Below, piece after piece: positions 1 to 7,374 of a stretch of DNA of 25,296 nucleotides. A model generated the notes under the pieces. It was not told the DNA's origin. It did no database searches and saw nothing but the letters and a program-made list of their open reading frames with translations. Within the stretch, counting starts at the first letter, position 1. Each line of letters opens with the position of its first letter. The position numbers were made by a program, and so were the translations under genes. The stretch is taken from NCBI GenBank assembly GCA_937919155.1, contig CALFPM010000131.1, positions 1 through 25,296 of the forward strand, given 5' to 3'. The stretch is from an uncultured Clostridia bacterium (GTDB lineage Bacteria; Bacillota; Clostridia; Oscillospirales; Acutalibacteraceae).

Positions 1-1
1 G

Positions 2-418
2 CCCCTTCGAGTTGAAAGACATTGCTTCAACGCTTCAAAGGTTGCCGAATATATCAAAAACAGCGGCTGTGCTCTTGAAGTTACCTATCCCGGTATGGAA
101 GGCAGCAAGGGCTATGAGCTTGCACAGAAATATATGCCTAACGGCACAAGCGGCGTTATTTCATTCAGAATCAAGGGTGGCAGAGATGCTGCAACAAAGT
201 TTATGGACAGCCTGCAGATTGCAGAAATCGCAACTCATGTTGCCGATGCACGCACCTGCTGTCTCCACCCTGCAAGCACAACTCACCGTCAGCTCACCGC
301 ACAGGAGCTTATTGACTGCGGTATTTCAGATGACCTTATCCGTCTTTCGGTTGGTATTGAGCATGTTGACGATATCATCGCCGATGTCAAGCAGGCTCTT
401 GAAAAATCACAGGCATAA
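2..418 (+). CDS. metY: O-acetylhomoserine sulfhydrylase (MetY-like), C-terminal part
   Basis: The reading frame is open from the window edge and encodes the last 138 residues of a Cys/Met-metabolism PLP-dependent enzyme; the family is about 425 residues, so the PLP lysine and N-terminal two thirds lie outside the window. Diagnostic C-terminal features are a 'GTSGVISFRIKGG' stretch, 'SLQIAEIATHVADARTCCLHPASTTHRQL' type sequence with the conserved HPAST-H-Q core, and the closing 'IRLSVGIEHVDDIIADVKQAL' signature. In this family the sequence 'HPASTTH' with the following RLSVGIE motif is typical of O-acetylhomoserine aminocarboxypropyltransferase, which makes homocysteine from O-acetylhomoserine and sulfide in the cytoplasm. 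Cystathionine gamma-synthase/lyase relatives are possible but less similar. The next gene follows after 21 bases and is probably co-transcribed. Confidence 0.88.
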   Translation, partial: PLRVERHCFNASKVAEYIKNSGCALEVTYPGMEGSKGYELAQKYMPNGTSGVISFRIKGGRDAATKFMDSLQIAEIATHVADARTCCLHPASTTHRQLTAQELIDCGISDDLIRLSVGIEHVDDIIADVKQALEKSQA

Positions 419-439
419 AATCGGGAACGGAGGAGCAGA

Positions 440-892
440 ATGGAGAAAAAACTGCGTTCGGTTACTCAATACATAGCCCTTGCCGTTTTTCTGGAAACGG
501 CGGTAAATGCGCTTTTTGCAGCGCTGTTTCACGGATTTCTGAGATTTTTCTATTCCGACTATGCCCACCTCACCGTATGGGGCGATGTTGTATCCATAGT
601 GGCGGTTATAATATCATTTATCATCTATGACAGCTTTGCACACGTTGCTTATCACAACCGCAGAGACAGACTTATGTTTCTCGGCGTTGTTTATGTTGCA
701 TCAAAAGCGGCAAGCATTGTTCACTATCTTGTGGGAATTCTTGCGGAGGTTTTTCCCGTTTTCACGGGAGAAACGGCTCAGACGGTTATGAGTGTGGCGT
801 TTGTGATTCTTGAAATTGCGGTTGACGTTACCTCTGCCGTGTGGCTTATGGGATATTTTGACAAAAGGTTCAGAAAAGAAAATATTGAATAA
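440..892 (+). CDS. Small four-helix membrane protein of unknown function
   Basis: This 150-residue protein is not recognised as a named family. It starts at an ATG preceded by a strong GGAGGAG site at 429-435. Four hydrophobic segments are visible at about residues 10-35, 45-70, 78-105 and 112-140, with a basic loop (HNRRDRL) between helices 2 and 3 and a basic C-terminus (FDKRFRKENIE), suggesting the N- and C-termini face the cytoplasm. There is no signal peptide and no catalytic motif. It sits 21 bases behind the metY-like gene and is closed by a bidirectional terminator, so it is probably the last gene of that transcript; nothing seen says whether it is linked to sulfur metabolism. Confidence 0.75.
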   Translation: MEKKLRSVTQYIALAVFLETAVNALFAALFHGFLRFFYSDYAHLTVWGDVVSIVAVIISFIIYDSFAHVAYHNRRDRLMFLGVVYVASKAASIVHYLVGILAEVFPVFTGETAQTVMSVAFVILEIAVDVTSAVWLMGYFDKRFRKENIE

Positions 893-893
893 A

Positions 894-928
894 AAAACGG
901 GTCGCTTTTGCGACCCGTTGATTTTTTT
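894..928. terminator. Bidirectional rho-independent terminator
   Basis: A perfect 10-bp stem (896-905 with 910-919, AACGGGTCGC / GCGACCCGTT) closes a TTTT loop. A run of seven T follows on the plus strand (922-928) and a run of seven A precedes the stem (891-897), giving a U-tract in both directions. It lies between the convergent membrane-protein gene and argD and can end both transcripts. Confidence 0.93.
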
Positions 929-2090
929 ACTCTTCAATTGCTTCAATCAGCTTGTCCATTGCATCCTCGAGCAGTTCAAACTGAATGTTGAGGGGAGGCA
1001 GGAGGCGCACTTTTGTTTTTGCGCTGAGAACAAGAACGCCCTTTTCCATTGCTGATGCGATGATTTCCTTTGCAGGTTTTTCGCATTCAATGCCAAGCAT
1101 AAAGCCCTTGCCTGAAATGCTCTTTACCTTGCTGCAGGCGGAAAGCCTTGAAATAATATATTCGCTCTTTTTGGTGACATCTGTCATCAGATTATCGTCA
1201 AGTCTTGAAAGAACGCTGATTGCGCCTGCGCAGCAGATGGGATTGCCGCCGAATGTTGAACCGTGGCTGCCGGGTGCGAGAATATCCTGCACCTTTTCAC
1301 CGAGCATTGTGCATCCGAGGGGCAGACCGCCTGCAAGACCCTTTGCGGTTGAAACGATATCGGGCATTACACCGTAGTGCATGTAGCTGTAAAGCTTGCC
1401 CGTTCTGCCGTTGCCTGTCTGAACTTCGTCAATGATAACAAGCATATTCTTTTCTTTGGCAAGTTCAAAAACTCCCTTGACAAATTCATCGGTCAGGGGC
1501 AAAACGCCGCCCTCGCCCTGAATTGTTTCCATCATAATTGCGGCGCATCCGTTTGCATCCGCAAGTTCCCTGACGGAATCAAGGTTGTTTGCCTCGGCAT
1601 AAACGAAGCCCTCGGTAAAGGGGCCGAAATCGGTGTGGAAATTATCCTGTCCCGTTGCGGCAAGAGTTGTGATCGTTCTGCCGTGGAAACTGTTTTTGAG
1701 GGTGATGATTGTAGAATTGCCCTCACCCTTATTTTTAAGTGCCCAAAGGCGTGCAGTCTTTATTGCGCATTCGTTTGCTTCTGCACCCGAGTTTGAGAAG
1801 AATACTTTCTTCATGCCCGTTCTTTCGCAAAGCATCTGTGCAAGTTCTGCGCAAGGCTTTGTGTAATAAAGATTTGAAGTGTGGCCGAGGAGTGACGCCT
1901 GAACGGTAACAGCCTCAACCCACTCGGCATCTGCTGTGCCGAAAGTGTTTACCGCAATGCCGCTGCCAAGGTCAATGTATTCCTTGTCGTCCTCGCCGTA
2001 AAGCAGAGCACCATTGCCCTCTGAAAGCTCAACGGGGAATCGGGCATAAGTGCCCGCAACGTATTTTTTATCTGTTTCAAAAATGCTCAT
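927..2090 (-). CDS. argD: Acetylornithine aminotransferase
   Basis: This 387-residue class-III PLP aminotransferase has normal length for ArgD. It converts N-acetylglutamate semialdehyde plus glutamate to N2-acetylornithine and 2-oxoglutarate. Visible signatures: 'NTFGTADAEWVEAV' and 'GHTSNLYYTKP' near the N-terminus, the phosphate-binding 'NSGAEANECAIKTAR' (about 100-114), 'SFHGRT' (134-139), 'IQGEGGV' (190-196), the PLP-ring aspartate in 'IIDEVQTGNGRTG' (D221), and the Schiff-base lysine in 'STAKGLAGGLPLG' (K250), then 'GSHGSTFGGNPI'. It is the fourth gene of argC-J-B-D; the argB stop codon is embedded in its ribosome binding site (TTAAGGTG), with a 9-base gap, indicating translational coupling. 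Succinyl- or other omega-transaminases share the fold, but the operon makes ArgD the clear choice. Confidence 0.97.
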   Translation of the reverse strand: MSIFETDKKYVAGTYARFPVELSEGNGALLYGEDDKEYIDLGSGIAVNTFGTADAEWVEAVTVQASLLGHTSNLYYTKPCAELAQMLCERTGMKKVFFSNSGAEANECAIKTARLWALKNKGEGNSTIITLKNSFHGRTITTLAATGQDNFHTDFGPFTEGFVYAEANNLDSVRELADANGCAAIMMETIQGEGGVLPLTDEFVKGVFELAKEKNMLVIIDEVQTGNGRTGKLYSYMHYGVMPDIVSTAKGLAGGLPLGCTMLGEKVQDILAPGSHGSTFGGNPICCAGAISVLSRLDDNLMTDVTKKSEYIISRLSACSKVKSISGKGFMLGIECEKPAKEIIASAMEKGVLVLSAKTKVRLLPPLNIQFELLEDAMDKLIEAIEE

Positions 2091-2099
2091 AAAATCACC

Positions 2100-2957
2100 T
2101 TAACCCTGAACAAACATTGTGCCCAGACCCTCATCAGTAAGAGTTTCGATCAGCAGTGAGTGAGGCACGGTGCCGTCAAGAATAAACACTTTATTTACTC
2201 CTCTGCGGATTGCCTCGCCGCAACAGTCAATTTTGGGAATCATACCGCCTGAAATAATGCCCTCGTGAATAAGCTGAGGAATGTCGCTCACATAAATTTT
2301 GGGGATGAGTGTTGAGGGGTCATCCTTATCGCGGAGAATGCCTGCAATGTCAGTCATTGAAATGAAGCTTTCTGCCTTGAGTGCGGCTGCGATTTTTGCA
2401 GCAGCAGTGTCTGCATTGATGTTGTAAATATTGCCTTCGTTGTCGCAGGCTGTTGTTGAAATAACGGGAACATATCCCTTTTCAAGCAGGTCAAGAATGG
2501 GTGCGGGGTTAACATCTGTGATTTCACCCACAAAGCCGAGACGCTCATCCTTCACTTTTGCGCTGATGAGGTGACCGTCTGCACCGCAAAGACCGATTGC
2601 ATCGCAGCCGAGTCTGCCGAGCAGGGCAACAAGGCTCTTGTTCACTTTGCCTGCAAGCACCATCTGAACAACATCAACGGTTTCTTTGTCTGTGACGCGG
2701 AGACCGTCAACCCATTCGCTTTTCTTGCCGATTTTGCCCAGCATTTCGTTGATTTCGGGGCCGCCGCCGTGAACAAGCACAACCTTGACACCGATAAGTG
2801 AAAGCAGAGCAACATCGCCCATAACGGCATTCTTAAGCTCCTCGTTGAGCATTGCGTTGCCGCCGTATTTGATAACAACAATTTTGTTTGAATATTTCTG
2901 AATATAGGGCAGGGCTTCAACAAGCACCTGACCTCTGAGAAGATTTGAGATTTCCAT
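2100..2957 (-). CDS. argB: Acetylglutamate kinase
   Basis: This 285-residue amino-acid-kinase-family protein phosphorylates N-acetyl-L-glutamate with ATP, the second step of arginine synthesis. Visible features are the N-terminal 'LPYIQKYSNKIVVIKYGGNAM' with the catalytic lysine and glycine pair, the 'LVHGGGPEIN' substrate/phosphate loop, 'VDGLRVTD', and the C-terminal 'NINADTAAAKIAAALKAE', 'LTDIAGI'-type segment (here MTDIAGILRDKDD) and 'GGMIPKIDCCGEAIRRGV' signature. The N-terminal region with 'ALPYIQKYSNK' includes the extra N-helix segment typical of hexameric, arginine-feedback-inhibited NAGK; with an ArgJ-type cyclic pathway such feedback inhibition is expected, but this is inference. 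Separated by 12 bases from argJ and 9 from argD. Confidence 0.97.
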   Translation of the reverse strand: MEISNLLRGQVLVEALPYIQKYSNKIVVIKYGGNAMLNEELKNAVMGDVALLSLIGVKVVLVHGGGPEINEMLGKIGKKSEWVDGLRVTDKETVDVVQMVLAGKVNKSLVALLGRLGCDAIGLCGADGHLISAKVKDERLGFVGEITDVNPAPILDLLEKGYVPVISTTACDNEGNIYNINADTAAAKIAAALKAESFISMTDIAGILRDKDDPSTLIPKIYVSDIPQLIHEGIISGGMIPKIDCCGEAIRRGVNKVFILDGTVPHSLLIETLTDEGLGTMFVQG

Positions 2958-2969
2958 ATTTATTCATCC

Positions 2970-4181
2970 TTATGTTCTGTAGTCGCCGTTAATTTTAACA
3001 TAATCATATGTCAGGTCGCATCCCCATGCGGTTGCGCTGAAATCGCCGCTGTTGAGGCTGATAAGCACCTGAATTTCTTTTTCAGAAAGAACTTTCTTTG
3101 CAATTTCTTCGGAGAAATCAATGCCTGCGCCGTTTTTGCAAACGTCAATCTGACCTGCAACGGATTTGAATGAAACATCAATCTTTGTGACGTCAACATC
3201 CGCGCCGCTGTAGCCGATTGCGCAGAGAACTCTGCCCCAGTTTGCATCAGCGCCGAACATAGCCGCCTTGAAAAGTGATGAGCAGATAACTGACTTTGAA
3301 ACCGTAACCGCAATTTCCTTGGTTGCCGCACCGTCAACAATGCATTCGAGAAGCTTTGTTGCGCCCTCACCGTCACCTGCAATCATTCTGCAAAGGTGGG
3401 TTGTAACTGCATTGAGTGCTTTGCAGAATGTGTCAAAATCTTCGCCCTCGGCGGTGATTTCGTCATTGCCTGCAAGACCGTTTGCCATAACGGAAACCAT
3501 ATCGTTTGTTGATGTGTCGCCGTCAACGCTGACCATATTGAATGAGGACTTGACATCCTCGCTGAGTGCTTTCTGAAGCATATCGCGGCTGATTGCGCAG
3601 TCTGTTGTAACAAAAACAAGCATTGTTGCCATGTTGGGATGAATCATACCCGAGCCTTTTGCAATGCCTCCGATTTTGCATTCTTTGCCGCCGATTTCAA
3701 ATGAGAATGAAACGCATTTTTCAACCGTGTCGGTGGTCATAATAGCCGCCGCCGCATCGTCACTGTCAGCCTTAAGCTCCTTGACAAGTGAGGGAATTCC
3801 CTCTGCGATGGGGGCAATGTCAAGAGTCTGACCGATAACGCCTGTTGATGCAACGATAATATCTTTTTCGCTGATATTAAGCTCCTTTGAAATAAGTGCG
3901 CACATTTCTTCTGCAATCTCAATGCCGTTGGCGTTGCAGGTGTTTGCGTTGCCGCTGTTGCAGATAACTGCCTGAGCGTAGCCGTCAGCAACATTGTTTT
4001 TTGTAACGGTTATGGGAGCACCCTTAACGAGGTTTGTTGTGTAAACACAAGCGGCTGTCGCCTTTTTCTCGCTGAAAATAAGGGCAAGGTCTTTCTTTGT
4101 CTTGTTCTTTCTTATTCCGCAATGAACTCCGCTTGCGGTGAAGCCTTTTGCGGCGCAGATGCCGCCTGAAATCTGTTTCAT
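2970..4181 (-). CDS. argJ: Bifunctional glutamate N-acetyltransferase / ornithine acetyltransferase
   Basis: This 403-residue protein is an ArgJ/OAT. It transfers the acetyl group from N-acetylornithine to glutamate, and in bifunctional members also uses acetyl-CoA, closing the acetyl cycle. It carries the autoproteolytic site 'KGSGMIHPNMATMLVF', with the nucleophilic threonine at T186 that becomes the N-terminus of the beta chain, as well as 'CNSGNANTCN', 'ASTGVIG' (T113-G114 region, oxyanion hole), 'NMVSVDGDTSTND', and the C-terminal 'GCDLTYDYVKINGDYRT' that is highly conserved. Start ATG has AAAGGA upstream. Whether it is mono- or bifunctional cannot be read from the sequence; no separate argA or argE is in the window. 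Confidence 0.97.
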   Translation of the reverse strand: MKQISGGICAAKGFTASGVHCGIRKNKTKKDLALIFSEKKATAACVYTTNLVKGAPITVTKNNVADGYAQAVICNSGNANTCNANGIEIAEEMCALISKELNISEKDIIVASTGVIGQTLDIAPIAEGIPSLVKELKADSDDAAAAIMTTDTVEKCVSFSFEIGGKECKIGGIAKGSGMIHPNMATMLVFVTTDCAISRDMLQKALSEDVKSSFNMVSVDGDTSTNDMVSVMANGLAGNDEITAEGEDFDTFCKALNAVTTHLCRMIAGDGEGATKLLECIVDGAATKEIAVTVSKSVICSSLFKAAMFGADANWGRVLCAIGYSGADVDVTKIDVSFKSVAGQIDVCKNGAGIDFSEEIAKKVLSEKEIQVLISLNSGDFSATAWGCDLTYDYVKINGDYRT

Positions 4182-4200
4182 CTTTATTATCCTTTCAAAA

Positions 4201-5139
4201 TCAGAGAGAAAGACCTGTTTTGGGGTCGATTCCCATAAGAATGTTCATGCATTCAACGGCGGCACCCGAAGCGCCCTTGCCGAGATTATCGTAACGGGCA
4301 AGGAGAAGAACTCTGTCCTCATTACCCATAACGAAAATTTCCATTCCGTCATTTCCGCTCATTTTTTCTGCGCTGAACATAGCGTCTGCACCTGTATCCT
4401 CGGTGAATTTAACGAAATCGGAGTTGTATTTATTTTTATAAACCTCAATTATGTCTTCAATGCTTTTGCCCTCGCAGAGATTCTGCTTGAAGAGAGGCAC
4501 TGTGACAGCCATTCCGCTGTAGTAATCAGCAACAATGGGGCAGAATACGGGCAGATTTTCAATTCCCGTAATTGCTTTCATTTCCTTGAGGTGCTTATGC
4601 TCCTGTGTAAGGCCGTACTGACGGGGTGAATTAAGGAAAGCTTCTCTTGAAACGCTTTCATACTGACCTATCATCTTTTTGCCGCCGCCGCTGTAGCCTG
4701 TAATTGAATGACAGGTAAGCAGGGTATCGGCAGGGATGATTCCTGCTTCAATGAGAGGATAAACAAGGGCGATAAATCCGCTTGCATGGCAACCGGGCAC
4801 GGCAACTCTCTTTGAATTCCTGATTTTTTCAAGATGAGCGGGCGAAAGCTCGGGGAAGCCGTAAGCCCAATCAGGCAGAGTACGGTGAGCCGTTGAAGCG
4901 TCAATTACCTTGACCTCGGGGTTATCAATAAGCGAAACCGCCTCTGTTGCCGCCGCATCGGGCAGGCAGAGGAATGCGATGTCGCAGGAGTTGAGAGCCT
5001 GCTTTCTTGCAGCAGTATCCTTGCGAAGCTCATCGGAGAGAGTTATTATTTCAACATCGTCACGGTTGGCAAGGCGTTCAAAGATGCGAAGACCTGTTGT
5101 GCCCTCTTTACCGTCTATAAAAATCTTGGTTTTGTTCAT
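4201..5139 (-). CDS. argC: N-acetyl-gamma-glutamyl-phosphate reductase, short type 2
   Basis: This 312-residue enzyme reduces N-acetylglutamyl phosphate to the semialdehyde with NADPH. Features: N-terminal Rossmann segment 'IFIDGKEGTTGLRIFERL', 'IAFLCLPDAAATEAV', 'VIDASTAHRTLPDWAYGFPEL', and the active-site cysteine in 'RVAVPGCHASGF' (C117), followed by 'CHSITGYSGGGKKMI' and 'EHKHLKEM'. Its length and the 'KEGTTGLRI' N-terminus match the shorter AGPR type 2 rather than the ~345-residue type 1 found in Bacillus and E. coli. First gene of the arg operon; the argJ ATG follows after 19 bases. AAAGG precedes the start, and a consensus promoter lies about 30 bases upstream. Confidence 0.96.
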   Translation of the reverse strand: MNKTKIFIDGKEGTTGLRIFERLANRDDVEIITLSDELRKDTAARKQALNSCDIAFLCLPDAAATEAVSLIDNPEVKVIDASTAHRTLPDWAYGFPELSPAHLEKIRNSKRVAVPGCHASGFIALVYPLIEAGIIPADTLLTCHSITGYSGGGKKMIGQYESVSREAFLNSPRQYGLTQEHKHLKEMKAITGIENLPVFCPIVADYYSGMAVTVPLFKQNLCEGKSIEDIIEVYKNKYNSDFVKFTEDTGADAMFSAEKMSGNDGMEIFVMGNEDRVLLLARYDNLGKGASGAAVECMNILMGIDPKTGLSL

Positions 5140-5165
5140 AATTATGTACCTTTCGGTGTAATGTA

Positions 5166-5179
5166 CGAATAATTATACA
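5166..5179 (-). promoter_or_regulatory. Candidate ArgR operator (ARG box) over the -10
   Basis: The minus-strand sequence TGTATAATTATTCG matches the general ARG-box pattern TGAAT-N4(A/T)-ATTCA at 12 of 14 positions and covers the -10 hexamer, where a repressor would block polymerase. Two further imperfect TGNAT...ATTC dyads occur upstream, at 5201-5212 (TGCAT-GT-ATTCC) and 5230-5242 (TGCAT-AGT-ATTCA), with non-standard half-site spacing. Repression by ArgR with arginine is the known mode for such operons; ArgR itself is not in the window. Confidence 0.55.
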
Positions 5180-5200
5180 CACAATCCTGCATAAAGTCAA
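5172..5200 (-). promoter_or_regulatory. Sigma-A promoter of the argCJBD operon
   Basis: On the minus strand a TTGACT -35 (5195-5200) and a perfect TATAAT -10 (5172-5177) are separated by 17 bases. The expected start of transcription is near 5165, giving a short leader of about 25 bases before argC. No riboswitch or T-box structure is visible in the leader. Confidence 0.88.
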
Positions 5201-5244
5201 GGAATACATGCATAAAATCGGCATATTTGTGAATACTATGCAAT

Positions 5245-5279
5245 AACCTGCTTTTGTGTCACAGGTTTTGTGCAAAAGC
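5245..5279 (-). terminator. Possible weak terminator / overlapping hairpins after the DUF1015 gene
   Basis: Just downstream of the DUF1015 stop, two mutually exclusive hairpins can form: AACCTG with CAGGTT (5245-5250 and 5262-5267) and GCTTTTG with CAAAAGC (5250-5256 and 5273-5279). Neither is followed by a convincing U-tract on the minus strand, so termination here is uncertain; read-through into argC is possible. Confidence 0.3.
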
Positions 5280-5288
5280 ATACATAAA

Positions 5289-6533
5289 TCATTTAAGTTT
5301 ATGGATGAAAAGTCCGCTGAGGAGTTTAGGCTCAAACCAGGTTGATTTGGGAGGCATAATCTGACCCGCATCCGCAATGTCCATAAGTTCTTCAAGAGTT
5401 GTGGGATACATTGAGAATGCAAGGCACATATCTTCGCTTGCTCTGCGCTCAAGCTCGCCCAGACCTCTGATTCCGCCGACAAAGTCAATTCTCTTGTCTG
5501 TTCTGGGGTCGTCAATACCGAGAATGGGGGAGATAAGATTATTCTGAAGAATGGAAACATCGAGGGATTCAACGGGGTCAGCGGCATTGAATGTGCCGTC
5601 TTTTGCGGTCAGTTTGTACCATTTGCCGCCAAGAAGCATGCCGAAAGTGTGAGCGTTTTCGGGTTTGTATGCCTTTTCTCCTGCAGGCTCAACGGTGAAT
5701 TTTTCGCTGATTTTTGCGATGAATTCATCCTCTGTGTTGCCGTTGAGGTCTTTCATAACGCGGTTGTAATCCATTATTTCAAGCTCGTTGCAGTCGAAAA
5801 GCACTGCGAGGAAATAATTGAATTCTTCATTGCCGTCAAAATCGGGGAACTGCTCTCTGCGCTTGAGACCAACTTTTACGGCGGATGCGGCTCTGTGGTG
5901 GCCGTCTGCAATATAAAGATAATCAACATTTGCGAAAAGTGCAGCAATTCTTGCGTTTATTTCATCGGAATCAATAACCCAAACGGTGTTGGCAATTCCG
6001 TCATCGGTCACGAAATCATACTCGGGGCTGTGATTTGCGCACCAATCCCTGAGAATGGCGGCAACTTCTGCCTGAGGACGGTATGTGAGGAAGATGGGGC
6101 CTGTGTTGGCATCGCAGTAATCAACATGGTTGATTCTGTCTGCCTCTTTGTCGGCTCTTGTAAGTTCGTGCTTTTTGATGATGTTGTTGATATAATCATC
6201 AATGGAAACGCAGCCGACAAGACCTGTCTGACTTCTGCCGTTCATAATCTGGCGGTAAATATAAAATCTTGCCTTATCATCCTGAGCACAGATATTTTCG
6301 CTGACCAGCTTGTCAAGATTTTCTCTCGCCTTGAGATAAACCTGCTCTGAATAAAGGTTTGTCCCCTCGGGAAGATCAATCTCCGCTTTGTCAACATGAA
6401 GGAATGAACAGGGCTTGCCCTTAACCATTTCTGCCGCCTCTGCGCTGTTCATAACGTCATAGGGAAGAGCGGCCACCTGTGAAGCAAATTCAGGAAGAGG
6501 TCTGATAGCTTTGAACGGTCTGAAAACTGCCAT
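5289..6533 (-). CDS. DUF1015 family protein
   Basis: This 414-residue cytoplasmic protein belongs to the DUF1015 (COG4198) family. The hallmark motif 'YIADGHHRAASA' (D210-G-H-H-R214) is present, as are the N-terminal 'FRPFKAIRP...AALPYDVMN', the 'IKKHELTRADKEADRINH' segment (119-136), and the C-terminal 'YPTTLEELMDIADAGQIMPPKSTWFEPKLLSGLFIHKL', which is conserved in the family. The DGHHR motif resembles the GHHR-type loop of ParB/sulfiredoxin-like nucleotide-binding proteins, and the family often neighbours serine-biosynthesis genes, so a kinase-like role in serine metabolism has been suspected; nothing in this window (next to arg genes, no ser genes) tests that. The ATG at 6533 is preceded by AAAGGCGG and by a good promoter. 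Confidence 0.88.
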   Translation of the reverse strand: MAVFRPFKAIRPLPEFASQVAALPYDVMNSAEAAEMVKGKPCSFLHVDKAEIDLPEGTNLYSEQVYLKARENLDKLVSENICAQDDKARFYIYRQIMNGRSQTGLVGCVSIDDYINNIIKKHELTRADKEADRINHVDYCDANTGPIFLTYRPQAEVAAILRDWCANHSPEYDFVTDDGIANTVWVIDSDEINARIAALFANVDYLYIADGHHRAASAVKVGLKRREQFPDFDGNEEFNYFLAVLFDCNELEIMDYNRVMKDLNGNTEDEFIAKISEKFTVEPAGEKAYKPENAHTFGMLLGGKWYKLTAKDGTFNAADPVESLDVSILQNNLISPILGIDDPRTDKRIDFVGGIRGLGELERRASEDMCLAFSMYPTTLEELMDIADAGQIMPPKSTWFEPKLLSGLFIHKLK

Positions 6534-6584
6534 ATATAATCCGCCTTTCGGTAAATATAATTGTATAAAACTATAAACTACTAT

Positions 6585-6613
6585 ATATTACAACACTGTG
6601 AATTGTTTGTCAA
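6585..6613 (-). promoter_or_regulatory. Sigma-A promoter of the DUF1015 gene
   Basis: Minus strand: perfect TTGACA (6608-6613), 17-base spacer, then TAATAT (6585-6590) as -10. The leader would be about 45 bases. It lies back to back with the plus-strand promoter at 6628-6656; the two -35 elements are only 14 bases apart. Confidence 0.7.
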
Positions 6614-6627
6614 TTTTTCTTTTGGTA

Positions 6628-6656
6628 TTGATTTTTATTTTCGTTAATTGTATAAT
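6628..6656 (+). promoter_or_regulatory. Sigma-A promoter of the zinc-ribbon membrane protein gene
   Basis: TTGATT (6628-6633), 17-base spacer, perfect TATAAT (6651-6656). Transcription should begin near 6663, only about 23 bases before the ATG, with AAGGAGG immediately downstream of the start site. Confidence 0.82.
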
Positions 6657-6685
6657 AAATCCATCATTTGTAAGGAGGATAAATT

Positions 6686-7333
6686 ATGTATTGTTCCAAA
6701 TGCGGCAAGGAAATTCCCTCGGGTGCCGCTTATTGTCCCGATTGCGGACCCGATAAGGCTCCTGAAACGGAAAAGAAATCTTTGTTCAGAATGCCCGGCA
6801 AAGGCTCAAAGAGTTATGCGGCACTTGTAACCGCGTTTATGGTGTTCCCCGCAAGCATCTGCGTTGCCATTGACGTTGCATTTGACCGCTATGATTATTG
6901 GTTCGGTTATGTTGTTGGTGCACTTATTGTTACTTGGGTTGTAACGGTATTGCCCGTGTTAAAGGTAACTCCTCCCGTGGTAACTGCCCTCATCTGTTTC
7001 GGTTCGATAATCGGTTATACATATTACTTAATGAGCAAAACCGATATGTTCAACTGGCTGCCCGAGTTTGTGCTTCCGCTGTTTATTCTTGCTGCCGCAT
7101 TCGTTGCGCTGGATATCTCCCTTATCGGCGGCGGAAAAATCAAAGGCCTTCACATTTTCTCAATGCTTGCTCTTGAGTGCGCCGCTTTCCTTGTATCCTG
7201 GGAAGTTGCGTGGGATAACTTCAGGAGAGGTACAATCGACCTTCAGTGGTCACTGATTCTTGCATGCGGATTCATTTCGGTAATCGCAGTAATCGAAGCC
7301 TTTAATTACGTTTTCAAAATCAATAAGAAATAA
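6686..7333 (+). CDS. Zinc-ribbon protein with six membrane helices
   Basis: The 215-residue product opens with a zinc ribbon, 'MYCSKCGKEIPSGAAYCPDCG' in two Cys-x2-Cys knuckles (C3, C6, C18, C21), then a short charged linker and about six hydrophobic segments (roughly residues 45-70, 74-98, 100-118, 128-150, 157-178, 186-208), ending 'FNYVFKINKK'. This N-terminal zinc ribbon plus membrane domain design is common in Firmicutes but the membrane part is not a family I can name, so no function is assigned. A strong AAGGAGG site precedes the ATG. It is a single-gene unit with its own promoter and a bidirectional terminator. Confidence 0.82.
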   Translation: MYCSKCGKEIPSGAAYCPDCGPDKAPETEKKSLFRMPGKGSKSYAALVTAFMVFPASICVAIDVAFDRYDYWFGYVVGALIVTWVVTVLPVLKVTPPVVTALICFGSIIGYTYYLMSKTDMFNWLPEFVLPLFILAAAFVALDISLIGGGKIKGLHIFSMLALECAAFLVSWEVAWDNFRRGTIDLQWSLILACGFISVIAVIEAFNYVFKINKK

Positions 7334-7374
7334 AAAATTCCGACTGTGGCGATTTTGTCACAGTCGGTTTTTTG
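7332..7374. terminator. Bidirectional rho-independent terminator
   Basis: An 11-bp stem (7340-7350 with 7357-7367, CCGACTGTGGC / GTCACAGTCGG, one G-T pair) with a GATTTT loop is flanked by A-run 7332-7337 and T-run 7368-7373. It serves both the zinc-ribbon gene and the convergent yigZ-like gene. Confidence 0.92.

Noticed and set aside
5140..5288. T-box or riboswitch leader before argC
   Set aside because: The predicted leader is only about 25 bases and contains no T-box sequence or extended structure.
5649..6350. A 233-codon open frame on the plus strand inside the DUF1015 gene
   Set aside because: It is antisense to a conserved protein-coding frame with clear family motifs, has cysteine/valine-rich shadow composition and no ribosome binding site.
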